From assembly GCF_022549355.1 (NCBI RefSeq), contig NZ_JAKZGL010000005.1, positions 124,001 through 188,000 on the forward strand: a stretch of 64,000 nt of DNA. Reading direction: 5' to 3'. Source of the DNA: Acinetobacter sp. NIPH 2699 (GTDB taxonomy: Bacteria > Pseudomonadota > Gammaproteobacteria > Pseudomonadales > Moraxellaceae). Shown piece by piece: positions 56,195 through 64,000 of this stretch. Positions within the stretch are counted from its first letter, which is position 1, and each line of letters opens with the position of its first letter. The notes under the pieces were generated by a model that had not been told where the DNA came from, did no database searches, and saw only the letters and a program-made list of their open reading frames with translations. A program made the position numbers and the translations under genes.

Positions 56195-57016
56195 TTACGC
56201 TCCAAATAGTCTAGCTAACCAACCTCTTGGCTGTACCACAATGTGTCGATAAGGACGTTCTTCACCAAGAAAACGAGCCACTAAATCATCATAGGCTTGA
56301 CCCGCTTTTTCTTCTGAATAAAGAATAACTGGCTTACCTTCGTTCGATGCTTGAAGTACGCTCGGACACTCAGGAATAACACCCAAAGTCGGAACACGTA
56401 AAATATCTTTAGAAATGTCATCAATCGTTAGCATTTCTTGTCGATCTGCACGCTCAGGGTTGAAACGTGTGATACACAAGTGCTTACGGATACGACCTTC
56501 GTTTTGTTCAACTTTTTTAGTTTTGCTATCTAGCATACCAATGATACGGTCTGAGTCGCGAACAGACGAGATTTCAGGGTTTGTTACAATGATTGCTTCA
56601 TCTGCATGATACATCGCTAAAATTGCACCACGCTCAATCCCTGCGGGTGAGTCACAAATGATGTAATCAAACTCTTGTGATAGTTCATCAATCACGCGTT
56701 GAACACCTTCATCACTCAAGGCATCTTTATCACGGGTTTGTGATGCAGGTAGGATGTATAAGTTCTCAATTTCTTTGTCACGAATGAGTGCTTGTTGTAA
56801 GCGAGCTTCGTTATTGATGACATTTACAAAGTCATAGACGACGCGGCGTTCGCAGCCCATGATCAAGTCAAGATTACGTAAACCTACATCGAAATCGATC
56901 ACAACAGTTTTATGACCACGTTGGGCTAATCCTGTTGCAAAAGATGCGCTGGTCGTAGTTTTACCTACACCACCTTTGCCTGACGTTACGACAACAATTT
57001 TGGCCACCGAATCCAC
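56195..57016 (-). CDS. minD: Septum site-determining ATPase MinD
   Basis: A 273-residue ParA-type ATPase. Deviant Walker A is TSGKGGVGKTTTSA (from residue 11), followed by VIDFDVGLRNLDLIMGCERRVVYDFVNV, and the IICDSPAGIERGA Walker B region. A C-terminal amphipathic helix (GWLARLFGA) anchors it to the membrane. The stop overlaps the minE start. Confidence 0.97.
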   Translation of the reverse strand: MDSVAKIVVVTSGKGGVGKTTTSASFATGLAQRGHKTVVIDFDVGLRNLDLIMGCERRVVYDFVNVINNEARLQQALIRDKEIENLYILPASQTRDKDALSDEGVQRVIDELSQEFDYIICDSPAGIERGAILAMYHADEAIIVTNPEISSVRDSDRIIGMLDSKTKKVEQNEGRIRKHLCITRFNPERADRQEMLTIDDISKDILRVPTLGVIPECPSVLQASNEGKPVILYSEEKAGQAYDDLVARFLGEERPYRHIVVQPRGWLARLFGA

Positions 57017-57066
57017 TCCTATTTATGGTCATACGCCCCTAAAAGGGCTTTTTTGGTGTTTATAAA

Positions 57067-57786
57067 TTAAAACTGCAAGGTTTCAAATTCAAGCTCTTGC
57101 TTGGTGTTTAAATAAATATGTACAGGTTTCTTGATCAGATCTTTAGGAATATCATCTGCAACACAATATGTCCCAGCAATAGAGACCAATTCTGCTTCGA
57201 GAGAATTGCAAAAAATGCGTGCTGAAGTATGTCCACCTGCACCTGCAATGACTCTACCACGTGCATTACCATAAATGTGAATATTTCCAGATGCAATCAC
57301 TTCAGAGCCGCTGTTCATACCTGCATTTAAGATGATATCGCCCAGATCTTGTACCAAACATTGTCCAGTACGCAAAATCTCATCATGATAAGAGGTGATA
57401 TGCGTATGCGATGTGTTTTTTTGTGGTGTTTGTATTGCAGTAGTTTTGGTTTGATCTGCAGTTGGGTGAGCCACCACTTGTTCTTTAGAGGCTTTAATTC
57501 GCTGTAAGGGTTGATCTGCAGGTAAAACAGGGAATTGAATCGCTCTAGCCTCATCACCTAACAGGCCATCAATCACAGCCATAGGTTGCAGGCCTAAATC
57601 GATTAGCACTTGAATCAAAGCGATAAGTTCTTGTTCAACGGTACTGTCTATAATTACCAAAGTTCCTAAATAAGAACCTTCATTGAGTGTGCTCGTCAAT
57701 TGCTGTCGGATTGCATTATGGTCATTTGTGTCGAAAGTTAATCGACTAAAATTCACCATTCTGCCCGTAATCCGTATATCAGCCAT
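57067..57786 (-). CDS. minC: Septum site-determining protein MinC
   Basis: A 239-residue FtsZ inhibitor. The N-terminal domain ([18 protein letters not shown]...) is followed by a linker of about 30 residues and the beta-helical C-terminal domain, [55 protein letters not shown], that binds MinD. ATG 57786 has AAGGA at the right distance, whereas the open frame to 57813 has none. It is the first gene of minCDE. Confidence 0.94.
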   Translation of the reverse strand: MADIRITGRMVNFSRLTFDTNDHNAIRQQLTSTLNEGSYLGTLVIIDSTVEQELIALIQVLIDLGLQPMAVIDGLLGDEARAIQFPVLPADQPLQRIKASKEQVVAHPTADQTKTTAIQTPQKNTSHTHITSYHDEILRTGQCLVQDLGDIILNAGMNSGSEVIASGNIHIYGNARGRVIAGAGGHTSARIFCNSLEAELVSIAGTYCVADDIPKDLIKKPVHIYLNTKQELEFETLQF

Positions 57787-57892
57787 AATGTATCCTTCAG
57801 GGCTTTTAAGCACTCTAGTGTGTTATAAATAAAAGCAAATGCTAGAACAAATTACATCAATTCTCTAGCTTGAATAGTAAATTTTCTTGTAA

Positions 57893-58951
57893 TCATTCTG
57901 CTTTTTTGTTCAATTGACCATTTTCATCCAGCATTTCTTGCCATTGCTTGACTCGGACTTGTTTGCTTATGGCTTCAATGCTTTCAAATACGACAGATTT
58001 AACCAGCTCTTCCAAATATTGATTGTCAATATTTAGCTCACTGATTTTTTGCGCAATCAGTTGAAAATTTTCATTGGGTTGCTGAGGTGAACCTGCTGTA
58101 AAAGGTTCGATTAAACCCGCGCTAATATTTTCCCCTAAGCGTTGACCGATACTTTGAATTTGTTGCTCAATCCGCCCACCGACAATTGGAATAAGGCGTA
58201 AGAGCTGAGTCAGTTCAGGTGTATCTTCGATGGCTTGGTTGACAATAATCCCCACTTTTTGTGTGATAGCAGGTCGTTGTTGTTGTAACGCGGTGGCCAA
58301 AGACTCTTGCAATAGCGAGGAGAGTGTAGTCACAAATAACTGACGGTGATGATCAACCAAATTATGAATGGTTTGTTGATGACTATTATTGGTTTTTAAC
58401 TCATGCTTTAAACCATCAAGAACAGTCAGTACCACTCGATCAGAGAGTTCCTCCATCACCACACGATAATAAAATAAAAGCGTGCGCTGTATCTTTTCTG
58501 GAATGACCTGATAGCCCATTTCATATAAGCGGTAGGCGATAATCCCAGCCCGAAATAAACGTAGGAAACGTAAATAAGGAATAATGGCTAGAATTTCATA
58601 AAAATGGACAAATGGGAACCACCACCACCGCGCATGATGTTTGTTGATAATCGCAAAGATCCAACGCACAATCAGTTCGGAGATCAGAAAAATAATAAAC
58701 CAAGCTTCAGTGGTGATGACCCAAGGATGTAAGTGAGTTCGATAGAAATCAAGAACGCTGAGGAGATGAATTTGTTGAAATAACCATTCCCCAAGAGAGC
58801 TCATCAGGAATAGGTTCATTCCCAGACAGAATAAATTAAATACAATAATAAACACCATAAAAGCGTCATAAATCAAAAATAGTCGAAAGGGCCAACTATT
58901 TCGATCAACGCTGTGATATTTAGATTTTGGTTTATTATTCTGCTGAGTCAT
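57893..58951 (-). CDS. Hypothetical membrane protein with voltage-sensor-like N-terminus
   Basis: A 352-residue protein. Residues 25-50, 79-101 and 113-126 are hydrophobic segments; the third runs into LRFLRLFRAG with arginines at 128, 131 and 134, the every-third-residue pattern of an S4 voltage-sensing helix. E92 and R96 in the second segment and E119 in the third match acidic/basic positions of S2 and S3. No pore helix or selectivity filter follows; instead the C-terminal 200 residues are soluble and helical. Function unknown. It follows the acyltransferase after 4 bases. Confidence 0.75.
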   Translation of the reverse strand: MTQQNNKPKSKYHSVDRNSWPFRLFLIYDAFMVFIIVFNLFCLGMNLFLMSSLGEWLFQQIHLLSVLDFYRTHLHPWVITTEAWFIIFLISELIVRWIFAIINKHHARWWWFPFVHFYEILAIIPYLRFLRLFRAGIIAYRLYEMGYQVIPEKIQRTLLFYYRVVMEELSDRVVLTVLDGLKHELKTNNSHQQTIHNLVDHHRQLFVTTLSSLLQESLATALQQQRPAITQKVGIIVNQAIEDTPELTQLLRLIPIVGGRIEQQIQSIGQRLGENISAGLIEPFTAGSPQQPNENFQLIAQKISELNIDNQYLEELVKSVVFESIEAISKQVRVKQWQEMLDENGQLNKKAE

Positions 58952-58955
58952 AAAC

Positions 58956-59888
58956 TTACTTAATGTCCGATGTCGTTGTATATTTTTCTTTCATTTGCTG
59001 AATGAGCTGATCTTTTTCAGTCCAGATCTGATCGACCCATTTTTGGAAGCGCTCACGAAATTCTGCATCATCTTCATAGTTGCCGCCAAGCACCCAGTCA
59101 GGTATCTCAATTTTACGTAAATCGACGGCAATCCGTGAAACATCACCCAACCAAAAATCACTATATTCGGGCGGACCATCAGGATAAACAATGGTCATAT
59201 CAACAAAGGCATCTACTTTATCACCCAAGATATTTAACGCCAATGCTAAACCACCTGCTTTAGGCTTAAGAAGATTTTTATAGGGTGATTGCTGTTGAGC
59301 GTGTTTCTCAGGTGTAAAACGTGTACCTTCTAAATAATTTAATAAAGTAAAAGGTTGACTCAATAATTGTTCACAGGCTTTGCGTGCTTCGAGCATATCG
59401 CGAGATTTAAGCTCAGGATTTTTAGCAATTTGTTCTTTGGTATGACGCTTCATCATTGGGAAGCCTAAAATTTTAAAGGCTTGACCAACAAAAGGAATAA
59501 AGATCAGCTCCCACTTGGTGAAGAAGCGGGTGAGTGGCATACGGGTTAAACCAAAATATTGATTCACAGTGGTATCGACCCAGCTTTGATGATTACACAT
59601 CATCAAATAGCGACCTTGTAACGTCAGATTGAGTTTTTCATCAATACTGATGTCCCATTTTAAATTTGGTAGTACATGTTCAATTAACTGGTTATTAATA
59701 CCGATCCAGCTATTTGCAAGTTGAATGTTGGTTTCATCAACTTTTGCAGATTTTTTGAATAATTTTGTCAAACCTAACGCAAGCACTGGAGGACCATGTA
59801 AAAAGGTACTTCCAGTAATGACTGAACTAACGGTTAATCCTTTACTAATTTTTTGCAATAAAGATGCTTTTTTTTTGGCGGTAGACAT
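58956..59888 (-). CDS. Acyltransferase of the PlsC/YihG family
   Basis: About 310 residues with the 1-acylglycerol-3-phosphate O-acyltransferase motifs: NHQSWVDT (motif I, about residue 95), a hydrophobic FTKWELIFIPFVGQAFKILGFPMMKR motif, LLNYLEGTRFTPEKH (motif III) and a proline in the fourth. The LEGTRFT version and length place it near YihG and the long eukaryotic LPAATs. A signal-anchor-like helix lies near the N-terminus. Start at ATG 59888 (MSTAKKK); the frame is open to 59933. Confidence 0.9.
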   Translation of the reverse strand: MSTAKKKASLLQKISKGLTVSSVITGSTFLHGPPVLALGLTKLFKKSAKVDETNIQLANSWIGINNQLIEHVLPNLKWDISIDEKLNLTLQGRYLMMCNHQSWVDTTVNQYFGLTRMPLTRFFTKWELIFIPFVGQAFKILGFPMMKRHTKEQIAKNPELKSRDMLEARKACEQLLSQPFTLLNYLEGTRFTPEKHAQQQSPYKNLLKPKAGGLALALNILGDKVDAFVDMTIVYPDGPPEYSDFWLGDVSRIAVDLRKIEIPDWVLGGNYEDDAEFRERFQKWVDQIWTEKDQLIQQMKEKYTTTSDIK

Positions 59889-59933
59889 AATCAAACCTTG
59901 AGTGCAAATGTTTAAAAAAAATAGATGATCCAA

Positions 59934-60284
59934 CTATAAACAACAGAAATTGAAATACAACCGTATAATTGAGGATCTTGACAATTTTTATATATTTAGA
60001 TGAATTGAGTTGAGTGTGTTGCTACAAAATATTAAAGCTTTTACTTAGGAATGAAACATGGGTATGCAGTAAACTTAACAATGAAAATGGTGATATTCTT
60101 TTTTGAGAGTAGCAGTGACGTTATAACGATGAAGGAAATGTGTTGCTTTATTCAAGTAAAGTGCATCAAAGTATTACAAAAATATAAATAAACTGTTTAT
60201 TATTAACAAAATAGCAATGGTATGGCATCGTTTTCTCATTCATTATTCATCAAGACAACAAAATACATAGACAGGAGCTACGCA
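59934..60284. other. Intergenic region before the OmpA-like lipoprotein
   Basis: About 350 AT-rich bases with divergent promoters. TTGACA occurs at 59978-59983, but no clear -10 was found at the right distance. No repeats were recognised. Confidence 0.5.
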
Positions 60285-60938
60285 ATGCGTGCATTAATGA
60301 TTTCAACACTCGTAGGGGCTGGATTGGTACTTTCTGGTTGCCAAACTACTGGTAATAACATTGGCGGCGTAGAGTACGATAAAGCTGCTCTAGGTGCATT
60401 GATTGGTGCAGCAGCAGGTTATGGCGTATCAAAAGGTAATGCAAACAAATCTTCACAAAACAACCGTGCAGCGGCGATTGGTGCGGTGCTTGGTGGTGCA
60501 GGCGGTTTATACCTTGACAATAAAGAGAAAAAACTACGTCAACAAATGCAGGGTACTGGTGTAGACGTTGGTCGTAATCCAGATGGTTCTGTTCAATTGA
60601 TTATGCCTGGTAGCATCACTTTTGATACCAATAAATCAAATATCAAGCCAAACTTCTATGCGACTTTAAACAAAGTTGCACAAGTTTTAGGTGAAGATAA
60701 CCAAAGCGCAATTTTGGTAACAGGTTATACAGATAACACAGGTAATGATTCTATCAATATTCCTTTATCTCAAGCACGTGCTCAATCAGTTAAAAACTAT
60801 TTAGCTGGTCAAGGTGTTTCGGGTGGTCGTATTGATGCACAAGGTTATGGTTCATCAAATCCGATTGCAGACAACAGTACTGCTTCAGGTCGTGAACAAA
60901 ACCGTCGTGTTGAAATCAGCATTTATGCAAAACAGTAA
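60285..60938 (+). CDS. OmpA-family lipoprotein (YiaD-like)
   Basis: A 217-residue lipoprotein. The signal peptide ends at LVLSGCQTTG (cysteine at about residue 19), a glycine-zipper (ALGALIGAAAGYGVSKG...AAAIGAVLGGAGG) follows, then a C-terminal OmpA domain with the peptidoglycan-binding LVTGYTDNTGNDSINIPLSQARAQSVKNYL and GREQNRRVEI. AGGAGCTACGCA gives a good ribosome binding site for ATG 60285. It is predicted in the outer membrane, linked to peptidoglycan. Confidence 0.93.
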   Translation: MRALMISTLVGAGLVLSGCQTTGNNIGGVEYDKAALGALIGAAAGYGVSKGNANKSSQNNRAAAIGAVLGGAGGLYLDNKEKKLRQQMQGTGVDVGRNPDGSVQLIMPGSITFDTNKSNIKPNFYATLNKVAQVLGEDNQSAILVTGYTDNTGNDSINIPLSQARAQSVKNYLAGQGVSGGRIDAQGYGSSNPIADNSTASGREQNRRVEISIYAKQ

Positions 60939-60957
60939 TTTCTACTGATTTTTAAAG

Positions 60958-60980
60958 AACCACCTTCGGGTGGTTTTTTT
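60958..60980 (+). terminator. Terminator after the OmpA-like lipoprotein
   Basis: AACCACC-TTCG-GGTGGTT with a UUCG loop and seven T residues. Confidence 0.94.
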
Positions 60981-61017
60981 ATTGCCTACAATTCTTGCGA
61001 CAAGCTGTGGCGTAATA

Positions 61018-61287
61018 GAGGGGCTGTTGGCATTTCACAGATGCTTGCGACAGAGGCCATTTTTTAGACGATGCAAGACATGCTTTGCGAGATTTAGCTA
61101 TTCTAAATGAGCAAAGCATAACGAAGTAGCGGCAAAAAATGTCCCTGTCCCGCAGGGTTATGGCTAAAACTTCCCCAAACTTCGTTATGAAACTTGACAA
61201 GGGGATCGCCATTGTCTGCGTTTCATGCCTTGTTTGAGTCGTTTTAGTCGATAACGCAATGCATGGCTGAAATGTCAACAGACCCTC
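61018..61287. mobile_element. MITE-like element with 20-bp imperfect terminal inverted repeats
   Basis: Left end GAGGGGCTGTTGGCATTTCA (61018-61037) and right end TGAAATGTCAACAGACCCTC (61268-61287) are inverted copies matching at 18 of 20 positions. The 270-bp interior has no supportable gene. No clear target duplication is seen beyond a single A on each side. It is about 100 bases before rep. Confidence 0.65.
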
Positions 61288-61389
61288 AGGCAAGACATCA
61301 TAATTTATACATATCCCAAGATTTATTATTGGGATTATAAAACAGAGATGTCTATAATCATGCTCGGAAACGTGAGAGGTATTACAACG

Positions 61390-63429
61390 ATGTCATCTGC
61401 CAGTCAATTGAATGACAAGCAACTTGAAGCCATGAAATATGTTCAAGGGCCTTTGTTGGTACTTGCAGGTGCAGGTTCAGGTAAAACCTCAGTAATTACG
61501 AGGAAAGTTGCTTTTTTGGTACAGCAGTGTGGTATTCCTGCCTACCGTATCACGGCAATGACTTTTACCAATAAAGCTGCACGTGAAATGAAAGAGCGTG
61601 TGAGTAAGCTACTTTCTCGTGAAGAAGCAAAAGGACTTTCTGTTTCGACTTTCCATACCTTTGGCTTAAATTTGTTACGTTTAGAATTAAAAAATTTGCC
61701 GCTTAAAGCCAATTTCTCGATCTTAGATGCAGATGACTGTAAACGAATTTTGATGGATTTGATGCAGCGTGACAATTTATCCGGTGCTGAAAGCAAAGAT
61801 TTGATCGCAAAGGCCATGAGAAAAATTTCAGATTGGAAAAATGATCTGGTTTTGCCTGAACATGCGCATTCAACCTGTGAAACGGTGGATGATGTTCAGC
61901 TTGCACATTTATACCAACTGTATGAGCGAAACTTGCGTGCTTATAATGCGGTTGATTTTGATGATTTGATTGTGATGCCAACCCGCTTACTTCAGGAAAA
62001 TGCTGAGGTGAGAGATAAGTGGCAAAACCGTGTCCGTTATTTATTGGTGGATGAATATCAAGATACCAACACAGCGCAATATACTTTAGTCAAGCTCTTG
62101 GTCGGGGTGATGGGACAGTTCACTGCGGTGGGGGATGATGATCAGTCCATTTATGCATGGCGTGGAGCAAAGCCTGAGAACATGGCTTTACTCAAAGAGG
62201 ATTTTCATAACTTAAAAGTGATTAAGCTTGAGCAAAACTATCGCTCAACCAGCCGTATTTTAAAAGCGGCCAATGCCGTGATTGAAAATAATCCACACAT
62301 TTTTGACAAGAAACTGTGGAGTGATAAAGGCCATGGCGAAACCATTCGTATTATTACCTGTTTAAATGATGATGATGAAGCCGAGCGTGTGGTGAAAGAC
62401 TTAATCACACATAAGCTCATGAATGGTAAAAGCTGGAAAGATTATGCGGTGCTCTATCGTGGAAATTTCCAAGCACGTGTCTTAGAAACACAACTGCGTC
62501 AGCTACAAATTCCGTATAAATTATCAGGTGGTCAATCCTTCTTTGCGCGTGCTGAAATCAAAGATGTGATGAGCTATTTACGGTTAATCATCAATCCTGA
62601 AGACGACAGTGCTTTTTTACGGATTATTAATACGCCCAAACGCGCCATTGGTCCTGTCACCTTAGAAAAGCTCGGATTATTTGCGCAAGAAAATACCTTG
62701 TCATTGCTGACAGCATCATCAGATCAACGTCTGTCGATGGTATTGCCAAAGAAAGCAACAACACAATTACATGAATTCGCAGATTTTATTGCAACATTCA
62801 CGCGTGAACTGTTAGATGATGATGAACCTGTACCGAAGGTTCGTCAGATGATCAATGAAGCTGGCTATATTGATTATGTACGTGAACAAGCGGCAACACC
62901 TGCACAAGAAAAAACCAAGATCGATAATATTGAGACGCTCTACACCAGTATCCAAAACCTGATCAATCGTGCTGACGATGTCGATGAGAAAAATATCGAA
63001 AGCGTGATTCGTAAACTGGTCTTGTTGGATATGCTGGAACAGCAACAAGAGGAAGAAGATACAGATAAAGTGAACCTATTGACGCTACATGCAGCAAAAG
63101 GTTTGGAATTTCCTTATGTCTATATGATTGGTTTGGAAGAAGAGTTACTGCCACATAAAAACTCAATTGCAGCCGAAACCATCGAAGAAGAACGCCGTTT
63201 GATGTACGTGGGAATTACTCGTGCTCGTCAAGGTTTGACGCTGACACTTGCAGAGCAGCGTAAAAATGGTGGACAAATGCGTCAAATGACACCAAGTCGT
63301 TTCTTGGATGAGTTACCGCAAGATGAGTTGGAATGGCATGGTCGCAAGAAGAAGCTTGCGCCAAATGTTGATCCGAAAGAACAGGCACAACATTATCTCG
63401 CCAATTTAAAAGCTTTATTGAAACGTTAA
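61390..63429 (+). CDS. rep: ATP-dependent DNA helicase Rep
   Basis: A 679-residue UvrD/Rep superfamily 1 helicase. Motif I LAGAGSGKTSVI, Ia TFTNKAAREMKERV, II LLVDEYQDTN, III VGDDDQSIYAWRGA, IV KLEQNYRS, V LLTLHAAKGLEFPYVYMIGLEE and VI RRLMYVGITRA. The overall sequence tracks E. coli Rep (673) more than UvrD. ATG 61390 gives MSSASQLNDKQ, with GAGAGG 10 bases upstream; the frame is open to 61348. It aids fork progression and collision handling. Confidence 0.95.
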   Translation: MSSASQLNDKQLEAMKYVQGPLLVLAGAGSGKTSVITRKVAFLVQQCGIPAYRITAMTFTNKAAREMKERVSKLLSREEAKGLSVSTFHTFGLNLLRLELKNLPLKANFSILDADDCKRILMDLMQRDNLSGAESKDLIAKAMRKISDWKNDLVLPEHAHSTCETVDDVQLAHLYQLYERNLRAYNAVDFDDLIVMPTRLLQENAEVRDKWQNRVRYLLVDEYQDTNTAQYTLVKLLVGVMGQFTAVGDDDQSIYAWRGAKPENMALLKEDFHNLKVIKLEQNYRSTSRILKAANAVIENNPHIFDKKLWSDKGHGETIRIITCLNDDDEAERVVKDLITHKLMNGKSWKDYAVLYRGNFQARVLETQLRQLQIPYKLSGGQSFFARAEIKDVMSYLRLIINPEDDSAFLRIINTPKRAIGPVTLEKLGLFAQENTLSLLTASSDQRLSMVLPKKATTQLHEFADFIATFTRELLDDDEPVPKVRQMINEAGYIDYVREQAATPAQEKTKIDNIETLYTSIQNLINRADDVDEKNIESVIRKLVLLDMLEQQQEEEDTDKVNLLTLHAAKGLEFPYVYMIGLEEELLPHKNSIAAETIEEERRLMYVGITRARQGLTLTLAEQRKNGGQMRQMTPSRFLDELPQDELEWHGRKKKLAPNVDPKEQAQHYLANLKALLKR

Positions 63430-63452
63430 GAAATTGTAAGTAGGAAGTCGGA

Positions 63453-63905
63453 ATGAAAGTCCAAGTTAAAGTATTAGATGCACGTTTAGGTCAAGAGTGG
63501 GCATTGCCTGCTTATGCAACGACGGGTTCAGCAGGTTTAGATTTACGTGCTTGTTTAGATGAAGCCATTGACATTGCCGCGGGTGAAACGGTTTTAGTCA
63601 AAACTGGTTTGGCGATTTATATTGAAGATCCAAATTTTGCAGGTTTGATTTTACCGCGTTCAGGTCTAGGTCATAAGCATGGTATTGTATTGGGTAACTT
63701 GGTTGGTTTAATTGACTCTGACTACCAAGGTGAGTTGATGGTGTCTGTTTGGAATCGTGGACAGAATACATTCCGTTTAGAGCCAGGTGAGCGTTTAGCA
63801 CAATATGTGCTTGTACCAGTGGTCCAAGCAGCGTTTGAGCAAGTAAGTGAATTTGTTGCAACTGAGCGTGGTGCTGGTGGTTTTGGGCATACAGGGCAAC
63901 AGTAA
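63453..63905 (+). CDS. dut: Deoxyuridine 5'-triphosphate nucleotidohydrolase
   Basis: A 150-residue trimeric dUTPase. Motifs in order: GSAGLDLRA (1), [11 protein letters not shown] (2), [10 protein letters not shown] (3), [12 protein letters not shown] (4) and [10 protein letters not shown] (5). AAGTAGGAAGTCGGA precedes the ATG. It starts 23 bases after rep, so the two may be co-transcribed. In Acinetobacter a phosphomannomutase gene usually follows, here beyond the window. Confidence 0.97.
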   Translation: MKVQVKVLDARLGQEWALPAYATTGSAGLDLRACLDEAIDIAAGETVLVKTGLAIYIEDPNFAGLILPRSGLGHKHGIVLGNLVGLIDSDYQGELMVSVWNRGQNTFRLEPGERLAQYVLVPVVQAAFEQVSEFVATERGAGGFGHTGQQ

Positions 63906-63926
63906 TTTTTCGGTAATTATCACTTT

Positions 63927-63960
63927 AAATGCAATGTTTTGCTGAAAAACATTGCATTTC
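63927..63960 (+). terminator. Hairpin after dut
   Basis: AAATGCAATGTTTT-GCTGA-AAAACATTGCATTT, a long AT-rich stem ending in TTT. Confidence 0.75.
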
Positions 63961-64000
63961 TCATGTTGATTGTTACTTAAATTTATATTAAAAAGCAGCT

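Noticed and set aside
57031-57055. GCCC-TAAAA-GGGC-TTTTTT hairpin between minC and minD
   Set aside because: The T-run is on the plus strand, opposite to the operon, and no plus-strand transcript is expected there; the stem is short.
59978-59983. TTGACA upstream of the OmpA-like lipoprotein
   Set aside because: No matching -10 hexamer was found at 16-18 bases, so it was not called a promoter.

Overview
The window is a chromosomal segment of a low-GC gammaproteobacterium and looks like Acinetobacter (Moraxellaceae). The basis is protein recognition and gene order: the rpsL-rpsG-fusA-tuf string, minCDE, a HemJ-type protoporphyrinogen oxidase, short L25, EpmC, PgeF and Rep, all AT-rich and of Acinetobacter-like length. 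No database search was possible. Almost all of the window is core genome. There is no prophage, CRISPR array or complete insertion sequence.

Layout. 1-2.8 kb: a sulfur-assimilation edge (Mop/TOBE protein cut by the window edge, SsuB/TauB-like ATPase, SfnR-like sigma-54 activator, possible flavin-reductase remnant). 2.8-10 kb: YciO/Sua5-family protein, EpmC, yceD-rpmF, the fabD-fabG-acpP fatty-acid cluster with a second tandem acyl carrier protein, LysM protein, thiD, HAD phosphatase. 10-17 kb: ribB under an FMN riboswitch, an unknown helical two-gene unit, a cyclic-nucleotide-domain patatin, panD, pth-rplY-prs. 17.2-20.8 kb: four tRNA-Gln genes fused to the end of ispE, then lolB and a TPR protein. 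20.9-32.7 kb: hemA, dnaG, bamD, rluD-pgeF, flavodoxin-like protein, smpB, coaD-ferredoxin, rnpB, two tRNA-Met genes, an unknown gene overlapping nadE. 32.7-39.2 kb: the least explained part, with a long AT-rich gap, three tandem miniature membrane proteins, an HExxH protein, an unknown membrane-anchored protein, hemJ-fabB and an EcsC-family protein. 39.2-44 kb: the str operon. 44-46.8 kb: two tandem metal-dependent hydrolase paralogues separated by palindromic repeats, then rimI. 47-51.4 kb: the N-degron transferases bpt and aat, a methyltransferase, trxB. 51.7-64 kb: ftsK, a LysE-type exporter, a PA4642-family protein, minCDE, a voltage-sensor-like protein, an acyltransferase, an OmpA-like lipoprotein, a MITE-like element, rep and dut.

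Themes: fatty acid synthesis (fabD, fabG, two ACPs, fabB), translation (str operon, L25, L32, Pth, SmpB, RNase P RNA, tRNAs, RimI, RluD, YceD, EpmC), outer-membrane biogenesis (LolB, BamD, OmpA-like lipoprotein), cofactors (ThiD, RibB, PanD, CoaD, NadE, HemA, HemJ) and division/replication (FtsK, MinCDE, DnaG, Rep, Dut).

Most worth a second look: the three mini membrane proteins with a shared G-R-[VL]-G-T motif (33339-33778); the ispE stop codon lying inside the first tRNA-Gln; a 20-codon ORF with a strong ribosome binding site followed by a perfect hairpin before fusA; a 71-nt structured hairpin between minE and the PA4642-family gene; a 270-bp element with 20-bp inverted ends upstream of rep; a dispersed palindromic repeat family; and a pore-less voltage-sensor-like protein downstream of the min genes.
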